DNA from: an uncultured Pelagibacteraceae bacterium
GTDB taxonomy: Bacteria > Pseudomonadota > Alphaproteobacteria > Pelagibacterales > Pelagibacteraceae
Direction of reading: 5' to 3'
DNA: 64,000 nucleotides
Assembly (NCBI GenBank): GCA_902566945.1
Contig: CACFKZ010000001.1
Location: 62,001 to 126,000 of the forward strand
The number at the start of each line of letters is the position of its first letter. The first letter of the stretch is position 1. The notes under the pieces were generated by a model that saw only the letters and a list, made by a program, of their open reading frames with translations, searched no databases and had not been told where the DNA came from. Positions 22,194 through 31,895 of the stretch are shown here, one piece after another. Made by a program: the position numbers and the translations under genes.

Positions 22194-23329
22194 TGAAATT
22201 CGAAATCTCGAGAAATGGAGCCTTAAAACAGCTCGATACTTTCATAAACAGTGAATTAGCAAATTATAGTTTCAAAAGAAATTTTGATTTAGGGCCAACA
22301 GATAAATCAAATGTATCTTGTTTATCACCTTACCTTTCTCATAGATTAATCACTGAATATGAAGTCGCAAAGACAGTTTTATCAAAGTTTCCATATCAAA
22401 AAATTGAAAAATATATCCAAGAAATATTTTGGAGAGTTTATTGGAAAGGTTGGTTAGAACTTAGACCTCAAGTTTGGACTGACTTTATAGAAGATTTAAA
22501 AGGATTGAAGGAAGATGACAATTATAAAAAAGCAATCAATGGTGAAACTCAAATTGAATGTTTTAATGATTGGGTAAAAGAGCTTAAAGAAAAAAATTAT
22601 TTACATAATCATACAAGAATGTGGTTTGCTAGCATTTGGATATTTACTTTAAATCTACCTTGGCAAAAAGGAGCAGAATTCTTTATGAAAAATTTATTTG
22701 ATGGTGATGCTGCTTCAAACACATTGAGTTGGAGATGGGTTGCTGGACTTCAAACTAAAGGAAAGCATTACGTTGCTCAATCTTGGAATATAAGCAAGTT
22801 TACTAATAATAGATACAAGAATATTAAATTAAATGAAAACGCTTTACCTTTAACAGACAAAAGAGAATATAAATTAAGTCCACTTAATTTTATTATAGAA
22901 GATAATTCTAATGAAGATTTATTAGTTTTTGAAAACGAATTAAATTTAGAAAATAAAAATCTTAAAAAATACAAAAATATTTACTTAGTTTTATTAAGTA
23001 ATAAAGCTCGAAAGATAAATCTTGAACAAAAGGTATTAGATTATAAGTCAAAAATAATTGATGACCAAAAAAAAAGATTTAAAGATTTGCAAATCATAGA
23101 TGAATTAAAATTTCAAACTTTAACAGATCAAATTAAATCTTTTGATGTCATTCACCCAAGTATTGGAGAAAATTATTCTTATTTAAATATTATGAGAAAA
23201 AAACAAAATTTAGTATTGAACTTTATTTTGAGCGAGGAAGATAAATTTTCTTGGCAATTTTCTAATAAAGGATATTTTAATTTTAAAAATAACATTCCTA
23301 AAATTTTAACTAGTTTTAATTTACAATAA
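22193..23329 (+). CDS. FAD-binding photolyase/cryptochrome-family protein
   Basis: NHTRMWFASIWIFTLNLPWQKGAEFFMKNLFDGDAASNTLSWRWVAGLQTKGKHY resembles photolyase FAD domain. Confidence 0.85.
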   Translation: MKFEISRNGALKQLDTFINSELANYSFKRNFDLGPTDKSNVSCLSPYLSHRLITEYEVAKTVLSKFPYQKIEKYIQEIFWRVYWKGWLELRPQVWTDFIEDLKGLKEDDNYKKAINGETQIECFNDWVKELKEKNYLHNHTRMWFASIWIFTLNLPWQKGAEFFMKNLFDGDAASNTLSWRWVAGLQTKGKHYVAQSWNISKFTNNRYKNIKLNENALPLTDKREYKLSPLNFIIEDNSNEDLLVFENELNLENKNLKKYKNIYLVLLSNKARKINLEQKVLDYKSKIIDDQKKRFKDLQIIDELKFQTLTDQIKSFDVIHPSIGENYSYLNIMRKKQNLVLNFILSEEDKFSWQFSNKGYFNFKNNIPKILTSFNLQ

Positions 23330-23330
23330 C

Positions 23331-23456
23331 TTATTTAGAAGAACACTTTTTCGAACAATATTTTACCTTATCCCAATTTAGTCTCCATTTTTTTCTCCAA
23401 GAAAAAGGTTTATTACAAACAGGGCAAGTTTTTTTTGGCAAATTAGCTTTTTTCAT
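23331..23456 (-). CDS. DUF2256 small zinc-finger-like protein
   Basis: Reverse strand read: MKKANLPKKTCPVCNKPFSWRKKWRLNWDKVKYCSKKCSSK*; CPVC...WRKKW...YCSxxC; not in ORF track. Confidence 0.88.
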   Translation of the reverse strand: MKKANLPKKTCPVCNKPFSWRKKWRLNWDKVKYCSKKCSSK

Positions 23457-23802
23457 CATTAAGTTGATGTTTATTTTTTATAAAAAGAAAATAAGCAGCA
23501 ATCTCATAGAAAATATTTAATATGAAAAACAAAGGTTTAATCTTAAATATTTTATATAAAAAATTATATTTAGGAACGTTTTTCCAAATTATTAAAAAAG
23601 ATTCTGCTCCATCAATTAATTTACCATCTTTTATAACATGCATTCTTCTCAAAAGTTCTTTGTAAGATTTGGAAGTAACTTTCTGAGCTTCTTCATTATT
23701 AGTGACATCTATCCATTCAACACTGTTATCACTATGTTTTTTGTAATGATTAATTTCAGCTCTACAAATATTACATGAATTGTTAAAAAAAACTTTAACC
23801 AT
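23443..23802 (-). CDS. DCC family thiol-disulfide oxidoreductase (DUF393)
   Basis: VFFNNSCNICRAEINHYKK; EESFLIIWK-like tail. Confidence 0.85.
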   Translation of the reverse strand: MVKVFFNNSCNICRAEINHYKKHSDNSVEWIDVTNNEEAQKVTSKSYKELLRRMHVIKDGKLIDGAESFLIIWKNVPKYNFLYKIFKIKPLFFILNIFYEIAAYFLFIKNKHQLNDEKS

Positions 23803-25276
23803 TAGTATTTTCTTTTATAAAATTATTGGCTGCTTTGAATATTCTTGTTTTTCTCTCTTTATTCATTTTTTCAGAAACTCTAACCATCATTGCAAGACGA
23901 GGATTTTTTAAGAAGAATTTCTTATGTCTATCTATAAATTTCCAATACAATCCGTCCATTACATCACACCATGGTCCTTTTTTAAAATGCATCATCTTTA
24001 AAAAATAACTTGAACCGCAAATATAAGGTTTAGTAGCAAATATTCCACCATCACTAAATAATCCCATTCCATAAACATTCGGTGCCATTACCCAGTCTGA
24101 TGAATCTACAAACATTTCCATAAACCATTTGTAAACTTGTTTAGGATTTATCTCACAAAGATTCATTATGTTTGCCAATATCATTAGCCTTTCAATATGA
24201 TGAGACCAGCCGTAGTTTTTAGCATTATTGATTGCATGATCTAACGGATCTAAACCAGTATTTCCGTCATACCAAGATTTTTTCATTTTTCTTTTATGAT
24301 TAAAAAAATTAGTGTTATCCAATCGTTGATCATAGTTTTGGTAAATACCTCTCATAAATTCTCTCCAACCTACAATCTGTCTAATATAACCCTCTAGGGA
24401 ATTCATAGGTACTTTATTTTCAATCTTTCTTAACTTTTCTATTATCTCTTCTGGGGCTATCAAACCCAAGTTTATAAGTGGACTTAGCGCGCTATGAAAA
24501 ACAGTATTTGATTTATCTGTCACTGCATCCTCATAATCTCCAAAAAGCTTTATTCTCTCTTTTAAAAACTCATCGAGCCATTTACTTGCAGCTTTTCGTG
24601 TTGTTGGAAACCAAAATTTATCAGTATTCCCTGGATGATCTTTAAAATTAGAATTTATAAATTTTTTAAGAGTAATAGTTTCCTTTGTCTCTTTTACCTT
24701 AGAAATTACAGGAACTTTAATATTGTTGGGGAGTTTTTTTCTATTTTCTTCATCGAAACTCCATTTATTTCCTTTTGGGGTTCCATTCTTATTCATCAAT
24801 AAATTCATTTTTGTTCTTATAATTTTATAAAAATTTGCCATGAAAGGCCTTTTATTTTTAGAAAGGTAATCTTTAAATTCCTGTCTCTCCATTAAAAACA
24901 TTGGAGATCTCACTTGGTTAATCTTAAGTGAATTTTTTTTTCCTAAATTAAATATTCTTTTTTCAAAAAATTTATCTTCAATTTCAAAAAAAGTAATTTC
25001 TTTTATCTTTTTCTCTTTTATAGTCTTTTCTAACTTTTTTTCGTAGGATAATTTAAAATCTTTATTTACATCTTTATATATTAAATTAAAATTTTTTGAT
25101 TTAAGCTCTTCTTTAAATGATCTCATTGAAGACAAAAATAACAGTATTTTCAGTTTGTGATGTTTTTCAAAGGTGCATAGACCATAGTCTTCTGCCATAA
25201 AAAAAGTATGGTCTTTATAATCAGAGAGATATTTTGGGTTAAAAAGTTGATTTCCTAAAATTATAAAAAGCTTCAT
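23795..25276 (-). CDS. Cryptochrome/photolyase-related protein (DPRP type)
   Basis: LFIILGNQLF, EGYIRQIVGWREFMRGIYQ, WSHHIERLMILANIMNLCEINPKQVYKWFMEMFVDSSDWVMAPNVYGMG; start taken at MKLF. Confidence 0.92.
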   Translation of the reverse strand: MKLFIILGNQLFNPKYLSDYKDHTFFMAEDYGLCTFEKHHKLKILLFLSSMRSFKEELKSKNFNLIYKDVNKDFKLSYEKKLEKTIKEKKIKEITFFEIEDKFFEKRIFNLGKKNSLKINQVRSPMFLMERQEFKDYLSKNKRPFMANFYKIIRTKMNLLMNKNGTPKGNKWSFDEENRKKLPNNIKVPVISKVKETKETITLKKFINSNFKDHPGNTDKFWFPTTRKAASKWLDEFLKERIKLFGDYEDAVTDKSNTVFHSALSPLINLGLIAPEEIIEKLRKIENKVPMNSLEGYIRQIVGWREFMRGIYQNYDQRLDNTNFFNHKRKMKKSWYDGNTGLDPLDHAINNAKNYGWSHHIERLMILANIMNLCEINPKQVYKWFMEMFVDSSDWVMAPNVYGMGLFSDGGIFATKPYICGSSYFLKMMHFKKGPWCDVMDGLYWKFIDRHKKFFLKNPRLAMMVRVSEKMNKERKTRIFKAANNFIKENTNG

Positions 25277-25360
25277 AAGTAACAAAATACATATTTTATT
25301 TAGATATTACACGCGTCATTATTTGCATGTAAATAACCATTAATAATGTTATTTTTAATT

Positions 25361-26071
25361 ATGAAAAAAGTAATTTTAGGAGCAACCGGATCAATTGGTT
25401 CTTCTTTAGCAAAAAAGTTAACTGACAGCGGTGAAGAGGTGCACTTGGTTGGCAGAGACGAAAATAGCTTATCAGAGTTAGCAAAAAACTTAAATTCTAC
25501 ATTTACAGTTTGTGATGTTTTAGAGGAGAATTTTTCTGAAAAAATACTGAATGATTTAAAAGATGAGCCAATAAATGGATTAGCTTTTTGTGTGGGATCA
25601 ATTGATTTAAAACCATTAAAGTTAACAAAAAAAAGTGACTTTATGCAATCATTCAATTTAAATCTTATTTCTGCAACAGAAGTAATTAAAGCCTTAGCAG
25701 ACAATTTAAAAAAAAATAAAGGTTCAGTTGTTTTATTTTCAACGGTAGCTGTAAAACAAGGTTTTCCAAACCATGCAATAGTTTCATCAGCAAAAGGTGC
25801 TATAGAAGGCTTGACTTTAGCTTTAGCAGCTGAGTTTGCCCCAAATGTGAGAGTTAATTGTATTGCACCAAGTTTGACAAACTCAAAAATTTCAAATTTT
25901 TTACTCAAAAATGAAAAAGTTGCTGAAGGTATAGCTAAAATGCACCCCATGAAAAGAATAGGTGAGGGTGGAGACTCCGCATCAGTTGCAAAATTTCTGC
26001 TTACAGACGAAAGTTCTTGGATAACAGGTCAAATATTAGGTGTTGATGGAGGAAGATCATCTGTCGCATAA
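25361..26071 (+). CDS. Short-chain dehydrogenase/reductase
   Basis: GATGSIGSSLAKKL, SSAKGAIEGLTLALAAEFAPNVRVNCIAPS, TGQILGVDGGRS. Confidence 0.88.
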   Translation: MKKVILGATGSIGSSLAKKLTDSGEEVHLVGRDENSLSELAKNLNSTFTVCDVLEENFSEKILNDLKDEPINGLAFCVGSIDLKPLKLTKKSDFMQSFNLNLISATEVIKALADNLKKNKGSVVLFSTVAVKQGFPNHAIVSSAKGAIEGLTLALAAEFAPNVRVNCIAPSLTNSKISNFLLKNEKVAEGIAKMHPMKRIGEGGDSASVAKFLLTDESSWITGQILGVDGGRSSVA

Positions 26072-26102
26072 CAAATTTTTTTTTAAGCGCTATATAAACT
26101 TC

Positions 26103-26606
26103 ATGAAGAAAATAATCATCACACTACTTTTGATAATTTTTAGCTCCTCTAGCTTTGCAGCTGGAAGTGACAGCAGCAGCTCATCTAGTGGCGGAAGCGA
26201 TGCAAGCAAATTATCACTTTATGACGAAGCTGTAAGCTTAGTAAAAAGAGCAGGCAAGTTAGAAAAGAAAGAAAAAAATGATAAAGCAAAAAAACTTTAC
26301 TCAAAAGCATTTAGCAAATTTGAAAAGGCATATTCAAAAGATAAGAATAATCCTGATATTTTAAATTATCTTGGATACACATCTAGAAAGACAGGAAATT
26401 TTAAGGAAGCAGAAAAATTTTATTTAAAAGGTCTCAACATTAAACCAAATCATAACGGAATTAATGAATATCTTGGCGAGCTTTACGTGCAAACTAACAG
26501 AATTGATAAAGCAAATGAGAGACTAGCAGTTCTAAAGAATTGTGGTTGTAAAGAGTACAGTGAACTTGAGTTGATAATTAAAACTCGAGGTGTAAAAGTT
26601 TATTAA
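26103..26606 (+). CDS. Secreted TPR-repeat protein
   Basis: Signal peptide; PDILNYLGYTSRKTGNFKEAEKFYLKGLNIKPNHNGINEYLGELYV; start trimmed to MKKIIITLL. Confidence 0.7.
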   Translation: MKKIIITLLLIIFSSSSFAAGSDSSSSSSGGSDASKLSLYDEAVSLVKRAGKLEKKEKNDKAKKLYSKAFSKFEKAYSKDKNNPDILNYLGYTSRKTGNFKEAEKFYLKGLNIKPNHNGINEYLGELYVQTNRIDKANERLAVLKNCGCKEYSELELIIKTRGVKVY

Positions 26607-26980
26607 GATAAGTCCAAAGCAAATTTTTTCAATTTTTCAATAGGTATTAACTCTAGAGTTTTCATATTTGTTTTTTTCAAATAAATAGGGCAAGCTACAT
26701 CTGCCTCTAATGCTCTAGCGTACCAAGTAGCACAAACGCACCAACTATCTCCTTCTTTAAGTCCTGGAAAGCCAAATTCTGGATGAGGTGTGATTAAGTC
26801 ATTTCCTGCTTGTTTAGACCAAATTAAAAACTTATCTGAAACCTTTGCGCAGACTGTATGAAAACCCTTGTCATTTTTATCTGTGTTACAACAACCATCT
26901 CTAAACCAACCAGTGACCGGGTCTTTTGAGCAAAGCTCCAAAGGTTCTCCAAATACGTTTTTTTGTATTTGGTCATTCAT
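26603..26980 (-). CDS. DUF2237 family protein
   Basis: NVFGEPLELCSKDPVTGWFRDGCCNT...HTVCAKVSDKFL...GDSWCVCATWYARAL. Confidence 0.9.
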   Translation of the reverse strand: MNDQIQKNVFGEPLELCSKDPVTGWFRDGCCNTDKNDKGFHTVCAKVSDKFLIWSKQAGNDLITPHPEFGFPGLKEGDSWCVCATWYARALEADVACPIYLKKTNMKTLELIPIEKLKKFALDLS

Positions 26981-27585
26981 CTGGAAAACACATTAGCTAT
27001 TTTGTTGTCAATTTCTAAATTAAATGAGAAGGATCTTCTTTCACCACTTGACTTGAATGGATAAGCAGTGTGCATAAGATAATTTGGAAATAAAATCACA
27101 TCTCCAACTTTTGGTTGGTGATTGTGAATACTATCACTTAAAAACATTTTGTTTCCATTAATAAAATCAATAGTCCCATCAATTTTTGTTTTTTTTATAT
27201 TGTTTGAATAAAATTTAGGTATTTTTAAATATCCTACACCCGAAATGTGTCCGTCATGATAATGTACAGGGTTATATTCATTATTAAATTGTCTTACAAC
27301 CCAAAAATTTTTTATTGAAACTTTTTTTATTGTTTTACCTAGACAATATTTTATATATTTTTTAACTTCTTTAGTGATAGTTTTTTCTAAATTTTTTTTA
27401 ACAAAAGTTTTAGGTAATTGAAATTCTTGCTTTACTTGCCCGACCAATTTTTTCGAGTAGTTTAATTTTTTCATCAATGTCTTTTTCTTGATTATTAAAT
27501 CAACCTCTTTATTAATTGTTTTAATTAAATTTGGGGAAAATTTTAATTTCGCAATTTTTGGACCAAAAGGACTAAGTATTTTCAT
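26977..27585 (-). CDS. Putative 2OG-Fe(II) oxygenase
   Basis: VHYHDGHISGVGYLKIP...GDVILFPNYLMHTAYPF...RRSFSFN; start trimmed to MKILSPFG. Confidence 0.75.
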   Translation of the reverse strand: MKILSPFGPKIAKLKFSPNLIKTINKEVDLIIKKKTLMKKLNYSKKLVGQVKQEFQLPKTFVKKNLEKTITKEVKKYIKYCLGKTIKKVSIKNFWVVRQFNNEYNPVHYHDGHISGVGYLKIPKFYSNNIKKTKIDGTIDFINGNKMFLSDSIHNHQPKVGDVILFPNYLMHTAYPFKSSGERRSFSFNLEIDNKIANVFSR

Positions 27586-27586
27586 T

Positions 27587-28054
27587 TTATAATTTTGTAG
27601 GGTTAGGTTGACCTTTATATACTTTTTCAGGATCAAACTTTTTTTCTTTTTCTTTGAATTCTAATTCTATTTGTTCTGAATTTTTTATTTTTCCAAGTGG
27701 AATTGATCTATAAAAACAAGATTTATATCCAACATGACAGCTAGCTCCATTTCCAATATCAACTGACATCCATAAAGCATCCTGATCATCATCAATTCTT
27801 AATTCTTTTACTTTTTGTATAAATCCACTAGTTTTTCCCTTGTGCCATAAAGCTTTTCTAGACCTGCTCCAATAGTGAGCCTCTTTAGTTTCAATTGTTT
27901 TTTTTAATGCCTCTTCATTCATATAGCCGTGCATTAAAAGATCCCCAGAACCACTATCTGTTGTTGTCACAGGAATAAGCCCATCATTATCAAATTTTGG
28001 AGATAGAAATTTTCCTTCTTCTACCTCAAAAATACTTTCTCTCTTTTTAAACAT
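27587..28054 (-). CDS. hisI: Phosphoribosyl-AMP cyclohydrolase
   Basis: MHGYMNEEALKKTIETKEAHYWSRSRKALWHKGKTSG...CHVGYKSCFYR. Confidence 0.95.
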   Translation of the reverse strand: MFKKRESIFEVEEGKFLSPKFDNDGLIPVTTTDSGSGDLLMHGYMNEEALKKTIETKEAHYWSRSRKALWHKGKTSGFIQKVKELRIDDDQDALWMSVDIGNGASCHVGYKSCFYRSIPLGKIKNSEQIELEFKEKEKKFDPEKVYKGQPNPTKL

Positions 28055-28128
28055 GAGCGTAAAATAATGAAAAAAAGACAAAATAGCAATTTGCATTAAT
28101 GAAATATGTCCTATAAAACCAACATTCA

Positions 28129-28737
28129 ATGAAACTAGTAAAAGACATAGATAAAAGCTCATCAAAAAAGCCAGAGGTTTCCGATAAACAGGCTGAAGAG
28201 GCTTTCAAAATTATACTTAAATGGATAGGAGAAGATCCTAATAGGGAAGGTCTTTTAGAGACACCAAAGAGAGTAGTAAAAGCCTTCAAAGAATACTTCA
28301 AAGGTTACCATCAAGATGCGCATGCTGACTTATCTAAAACTTTTGGAGATGTTGAAGGTTACGACGACATGGTAGTTGAGAAAAATATTACTTTAGAAAG
28401 TCATTGTGAGCACCACATGGCTCCAATCATAGGAGTTGCACATGTCGCTTATATTCCAAATAAAAAAGTAGTGGGATTAAGTAAATTAGCGAGAACCGTT
28501 GAGATTTTTTCTAAGAGACTCCAAACTCAGGAAAGACTCACAATGCAAATTGCAAAAACATTAATGGAGTCATTGGACGCGAAAGGAGTAGCAGTTACAA
28601 TTAATGCAGCTCACCAATGCATGACCATGAGAGGTGTTAAAAAAGAAAAAGCAACTACAGTTACAAATTACTTTTTAGGTTCTTTTAGAGAAGACTTAAG
28701 TATTCAAAATAGATATCTAGGATATATTAAGAAATAA
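28129..28737 (+). CDS. folE: GTP cyclohydrolase I
   Basis: DPNREGLLETPKRVVKAF, SHCEHHMAPIIGVAHVAYIP, QERLTMQIA. Confidence 0.97.
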   Translation: MKLVKDIDKSSSKKPEVSDKQAEEAFKIILKWIGEDPNREGLLETPKRVVKAFKEYFKGYHQDAHADLSKTFGDVEGYDDMVVEKNITLESHCEHHMAPIIGVAHVAYIPNKKVVGLSKLARTVEIFSKRLQTQERLTMQIAKTLMESLDAKGVAVTINAAHQCMTMRGVKKEKATTVTNYFLGSFREDLSIQNRYLGYIKK

Positions 28738-29739
28738 ATGTCTCAAAAATTTAAAGCCGTAATAATAGATAATCAAAATGAAAAATTTACAAGAGAAATA
28801 AAAGAAATCGATACAAGCCATCTTAAAGATGGAAATGTTTTAGTAAAAGTAGATTTTTCAAGTCTAAATTATAAAGATGCATTAATTTTAAATAATGGAG
28901 GAAAGATTGTTAGAAAATTTCCTTTTGTGCCAGGTATAGATTTTTCAGGTACTGTTGTTGAAAGTGAAGATAATAAATTTAAAAAAGATGATAAGGTAAT
29001 TTTAACTGGATTTAGAGTAGGAGAAGCTTTTTATGGTGGTTTTGCTCAATACGCAAAAGTTGACGGTAATTTTTTAATAAAAATTCCAAAAAGTTTAGAC
29101 ACTCATAAATCTATGATGTTAGGTACAGCAGGTTTTACAGCTCTTCTATGTTCTTTTGCAGTAAAAGCTAAAGAGGAATTATTGTTAGGTGAAAAAGTAA
29201 AAGATGTTTTGGTAACTGGTGCTACAGGTGGCGTTGGAAGTATAGCCGTAATGATCTTATCTAAAATGGGATATGATGTTCACGCTGTAACAGGAAAAAA
29301 AGATAAAAATGATTATTTAAAAAATTTAGGTGCAAAAAATATTATTGAGAGAAAAGAATTTGAGGGAGAAAGTAAGCTTCTCGAAAAAGGAATTTGGGAT
29401 GGTGTTGTTGACACTGTAGGCGGTGCTGCTTTAACAAAAATATTTGCACAAACAAAACCTGGTGGGATTGTTGCGGCGTGTGGAAATGCTGGAGGAATAA
29501 AAATCAATACAAATGTGATGCCTTTCATAATAAGGGGAGTTAAATTGTGGGGGATCGATTCGTCTGGTTCCTCAATAAAAAGAAGAGAGTTTGTCTGGGG
29601 TGAAGCAGCCAAATTAATTGATTTTTCTAAAGTACAATCTTTTACTAAAGAGCTTTCGTTTACTGAACTTTTAGATACTTTTCCTAAGCTTTTAAAAGGT
29701 GAGTTTTCTGGAAGAGCTATAGTAAATCCTAACAAATAA
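28738..29739 (+). CDS. acuI: YhdH/AcuI-type quinone oxidoreductase, probable acrylyl-CoA reductase
   Basis: SSLNYKDALILNNGGKIVRKFPFVPGIDFSGTV; VTGATGGVGSIAVMILSKMGYDVHAVTGK. Confidence 0.82.
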   Translation: MSQKFKAVIIDNQNEKFTREIKEIDTSHLKDGNVLVKVDFSSLNYKDALILNNGGKIVRKFPFVPGIDFSGTVVESEDNKFKKDDKVILTGFRVGEAFYGGFAQYAKVDGNFLIKIPKSLDTHKSMMLGTAGFTALLCSFAVKAKEELLLGEKVKDVLVTGATGGVGSIAVMILSKMGYDVHAVTGKKDKNDYLKNLGAKNIIERKEFEGESKLLEKGIWDGVVDTVGGAALTKIFAQTKPGGIVAACGNAGGIKINTNVMPFIIRGVKLWGIDSSGSSIKRREFVWGEAAKLIDFSKVQSFTKELSFTELLDTFPKLLKGEFSGRAIVNPNK

Positions 29740-29756
29740 ACTATAATAAATTCAGG

Positions 29757-30647
29757 ATGGATTGGGATAAACTTAAAATTTTTCACACTGTTGCTGAAGC
29801 TTCAAGTTTTACAAAAGCATCTACGATATTAAACTTAAGCCAATCAGCAATAAGTCGCCAAATACAAGGCTTAGAGAGTGATTTGAAAGTTCAGCTATTC
29901 GAACGTCATGCGAGAGGATTAGTCCTTACAGAAAATGGCGAGTACCTTTTTAAATCAGCGCATGAAATTATTTCAAAACTTAAAGATGTTGAGTCAAATC
30001 TAAGTGGTCAAAAAGATAAGATAAACGGAAAATTAGTTGTGACCACCGTAGTGAGTTTTGGAACTACATGGTTAACTCCTAGAATTAAAGAATTTATGGA
30101 TCTTAACCCTGGTATTGAAATAGAATTGATTTTTGATGATAGAGAACTTGATTTAGCCACTCGAGAAGCCGATGTAGCTATCAGGATGAGAAGACCTAAA
30201 CAACTTAATTTAATTCAAAAAAAATTTGTGGATTTTAATTATCATATTTACGGTTCAAATGGTTATTTGGAAAAAAATGGTTATCCAAAAACACTTAAAG
30301 ATCTAGATAAGCATAAGTTTATTACTTATGGCAAGGGTGCACCATCACCTGTTTACAATCCTGATTGGGTATTAAAAGTCGGTGCAAAAGAAGGGAAAAA
30401 AAGAAGATCTTTAATGAAGGTAAATAGTGTTTATGGTTTATTACTTGCAGTTCAAAGCGGAGTTGGTCTAGCCGCATTACCAGATTACATTACGCACAAC
30501 ATTAATGGCATAACAAGAGTTTTACCTGATGAATCTGGTAAGCCAACAGAAACTCATTTTGTTTATCCATCATCGTTAAAAGATAATGCGAGACTTGTAG
30601 CTTTTAGAAACTTTTTATTTAGTAAAGTTAACGAATGGAAATTTTAA
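29757..30647 (+). CDS. LysR family transcriptional regulator
   Basis: N-terminal HTH FHTVAEASSFTKASTILNLSQSAISRQIQGLE. Confidence 0.92.
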   Translation: MDWDKLKIFHTVAEASSFTKASTILNLSQSAISRQIQGLESDLKVQLFERHARGLVLTENGEYLFKSAHEIISKLKDVESNLSGQKDKINGKLVVTTVVSFGTTWLTPRIKEFMDLNPGIEIELIFDDRELDLATREADVAIRMRRPKQLNLIQKKFVDFNYHIYGSNGYLEKNGYPKTLKDLDKHKFITYGKGAPSPVYNPDWVLKVGAKEGKKRRSLMKVNSVYGLLLAVQSGVGLAALPDYITHNINGITRVLPDESGKPTETHFVYPSSLKDNARLVAFRNFLFSKVNEWKF

Positions 30648-31753
30648 TCTCTTTTATAATACCCTTCATAATACTACTTACAGTTGTAGTATTTATCCAC
30701 GAATATGGCCATTATTACTATGCTAAGAAGTATGGTGTAGGAGTTACAGACTTTTCAATTGGCTTTGGTAAAGAAATCTTTGGGTTTAATGACAAATCTG
30801 GAACAAGATGGAAATTCTGTGCAATTCCTCTGGGTGGGTATGTAAAATTTTTTGGCGATAGAAATGTTTTTAGCCAAGCAGAGCAAGAAGAACTATTAAA
30901 AAAATATAGTAAAGAAGATCAAGAAAAATTATTTGTAGTTAAACCTTTATATCAAAGATCTATTATTGTAGCAGCTGGTCCGTTTGCAAATTTTTTATTA
31001 GCAATTTTCATTTTTGCGTTTATTTATATGTTTGCAGGAAAAGATTTTACCCCGGCTCAAATACAGGAAGTTCAAATAGAAAGTCCTGCAGAAGAGGCAG
31101 GAATTAAGTCAGGTGATATTATTAAATCGATTAATGGTAAAGATGTAAACAGTATTATGGAAGTTTCCGCTTTCATTAATTCCTCTTCATCAGAGATAAT
31201 TGATATTGGCGTATTAAGAGATGACAGTGAAATTACATTTTCTGTAAAACCTGAATTAATTAAAGGCGAGGATTCTTTAGGAAATAAAGCAAATAAAAAG
31301 ATTATAGGTATTAAAATAGCTCCTTTAAATGATGAGATTAATAGAGAAAGACTAGGCCCAGCAACTGCTTTGCTTTACGCTTTTAAAGAGACTTGGTTTG
31401 TAATTGATGCTTCATGGAATTTTATCATTTCAATGTTTAAAGGCACAGGAGACACCACTCAACTAGGCGGTCCTATAAAAATAGCGAAAATCACTGGTCA
31501 GGTTGCAAAACTTGGTTTTATAGCTTTTCTCAGCATTATGGCTTACATTTCAATAAGTTTGGGATTTATTAATTTGTTGCCTATTCCTATGTTAGATGGA
31601 GGACACTTAATGTTTTATGCTTTTGAAAAGGTTTTAGGCAGACCTCTAACACAAAAAACTCAAGAAGGATTTTTTCGAATCGGTCTTTTTTTACTACTTT
31701 CCTTAATGTTTTTTACAACTTTTAACGATTTAAGAGATTTAGGCTTATTTTAA
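30635..31753 (+). CDS. rseP: Site-2 membrane metalloprotease
   Basis: VVFIHEYGHYYYAKKYGV HExxH; PDZ; LPIPMLDGGHL. Confidence 0.93.
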   Translation: MEILISFIIPFIILLTVVVFIHEYGHYYYAKKYGVGVTDFSIGFGKEIFGFNDKSGTRWKFCAIPLGGYVKFFGDRNVFSQAEQEELLKKYSKEDQEKLFVVKPLYQRSIIVAAGPFANFLLAIFIFAFIYMFAGKDFTPAQIQEVQIESPAEEAGIKSGDIIKSINGKDVNSIMEVSAFINSSSSEIIDIGVLRDDSEITFSVKPELIKGEDSLGNKANKKIIGIKIAPLNDEINRERLGPATALLYAFKETWFVIDASWNFIISMFKGTGDTTQLGGPIKIAKITGQVAKLGFIAFLSIMAYISISLGFINLLPIPMLDGGHLMFYAFEKVLGRPLTQKTQEGFFRIGLFLLLSLMFFTTFNDLRDLGLF

Positions 31754-31776
31754 GCCATTTTTTTATTCAAAAAAGT

Positions 31777-31857
31777 CAATAAAATCAACGATTTTTGGCC
31801 ATACAATATATTGTGTTGATATTTACGTGAAACACCAAAAAAATGTTGATTTTATTG
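31777..31857. repeat. Long interrupted inverted repeat with internal palindrome upstream of HU gene
   Basis: caataaaatcaac (31777-31789) and its exact reverse complement gttgattttattg (31845-31857); perfect palindrome acaatatattgt at 31803-31814. Confidence 0.85.
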
Positions 31858-31895
31858 GATTTTTATAGAGATTAGATAATAACTAAGGGGCATAA

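Noticed and set aside
27586-27636. Longer N-terminus for the 2OG oxygenase ORF
   Set aside because: Overlaps the hisI 3' end; internal ATG at 27585 is better placed.
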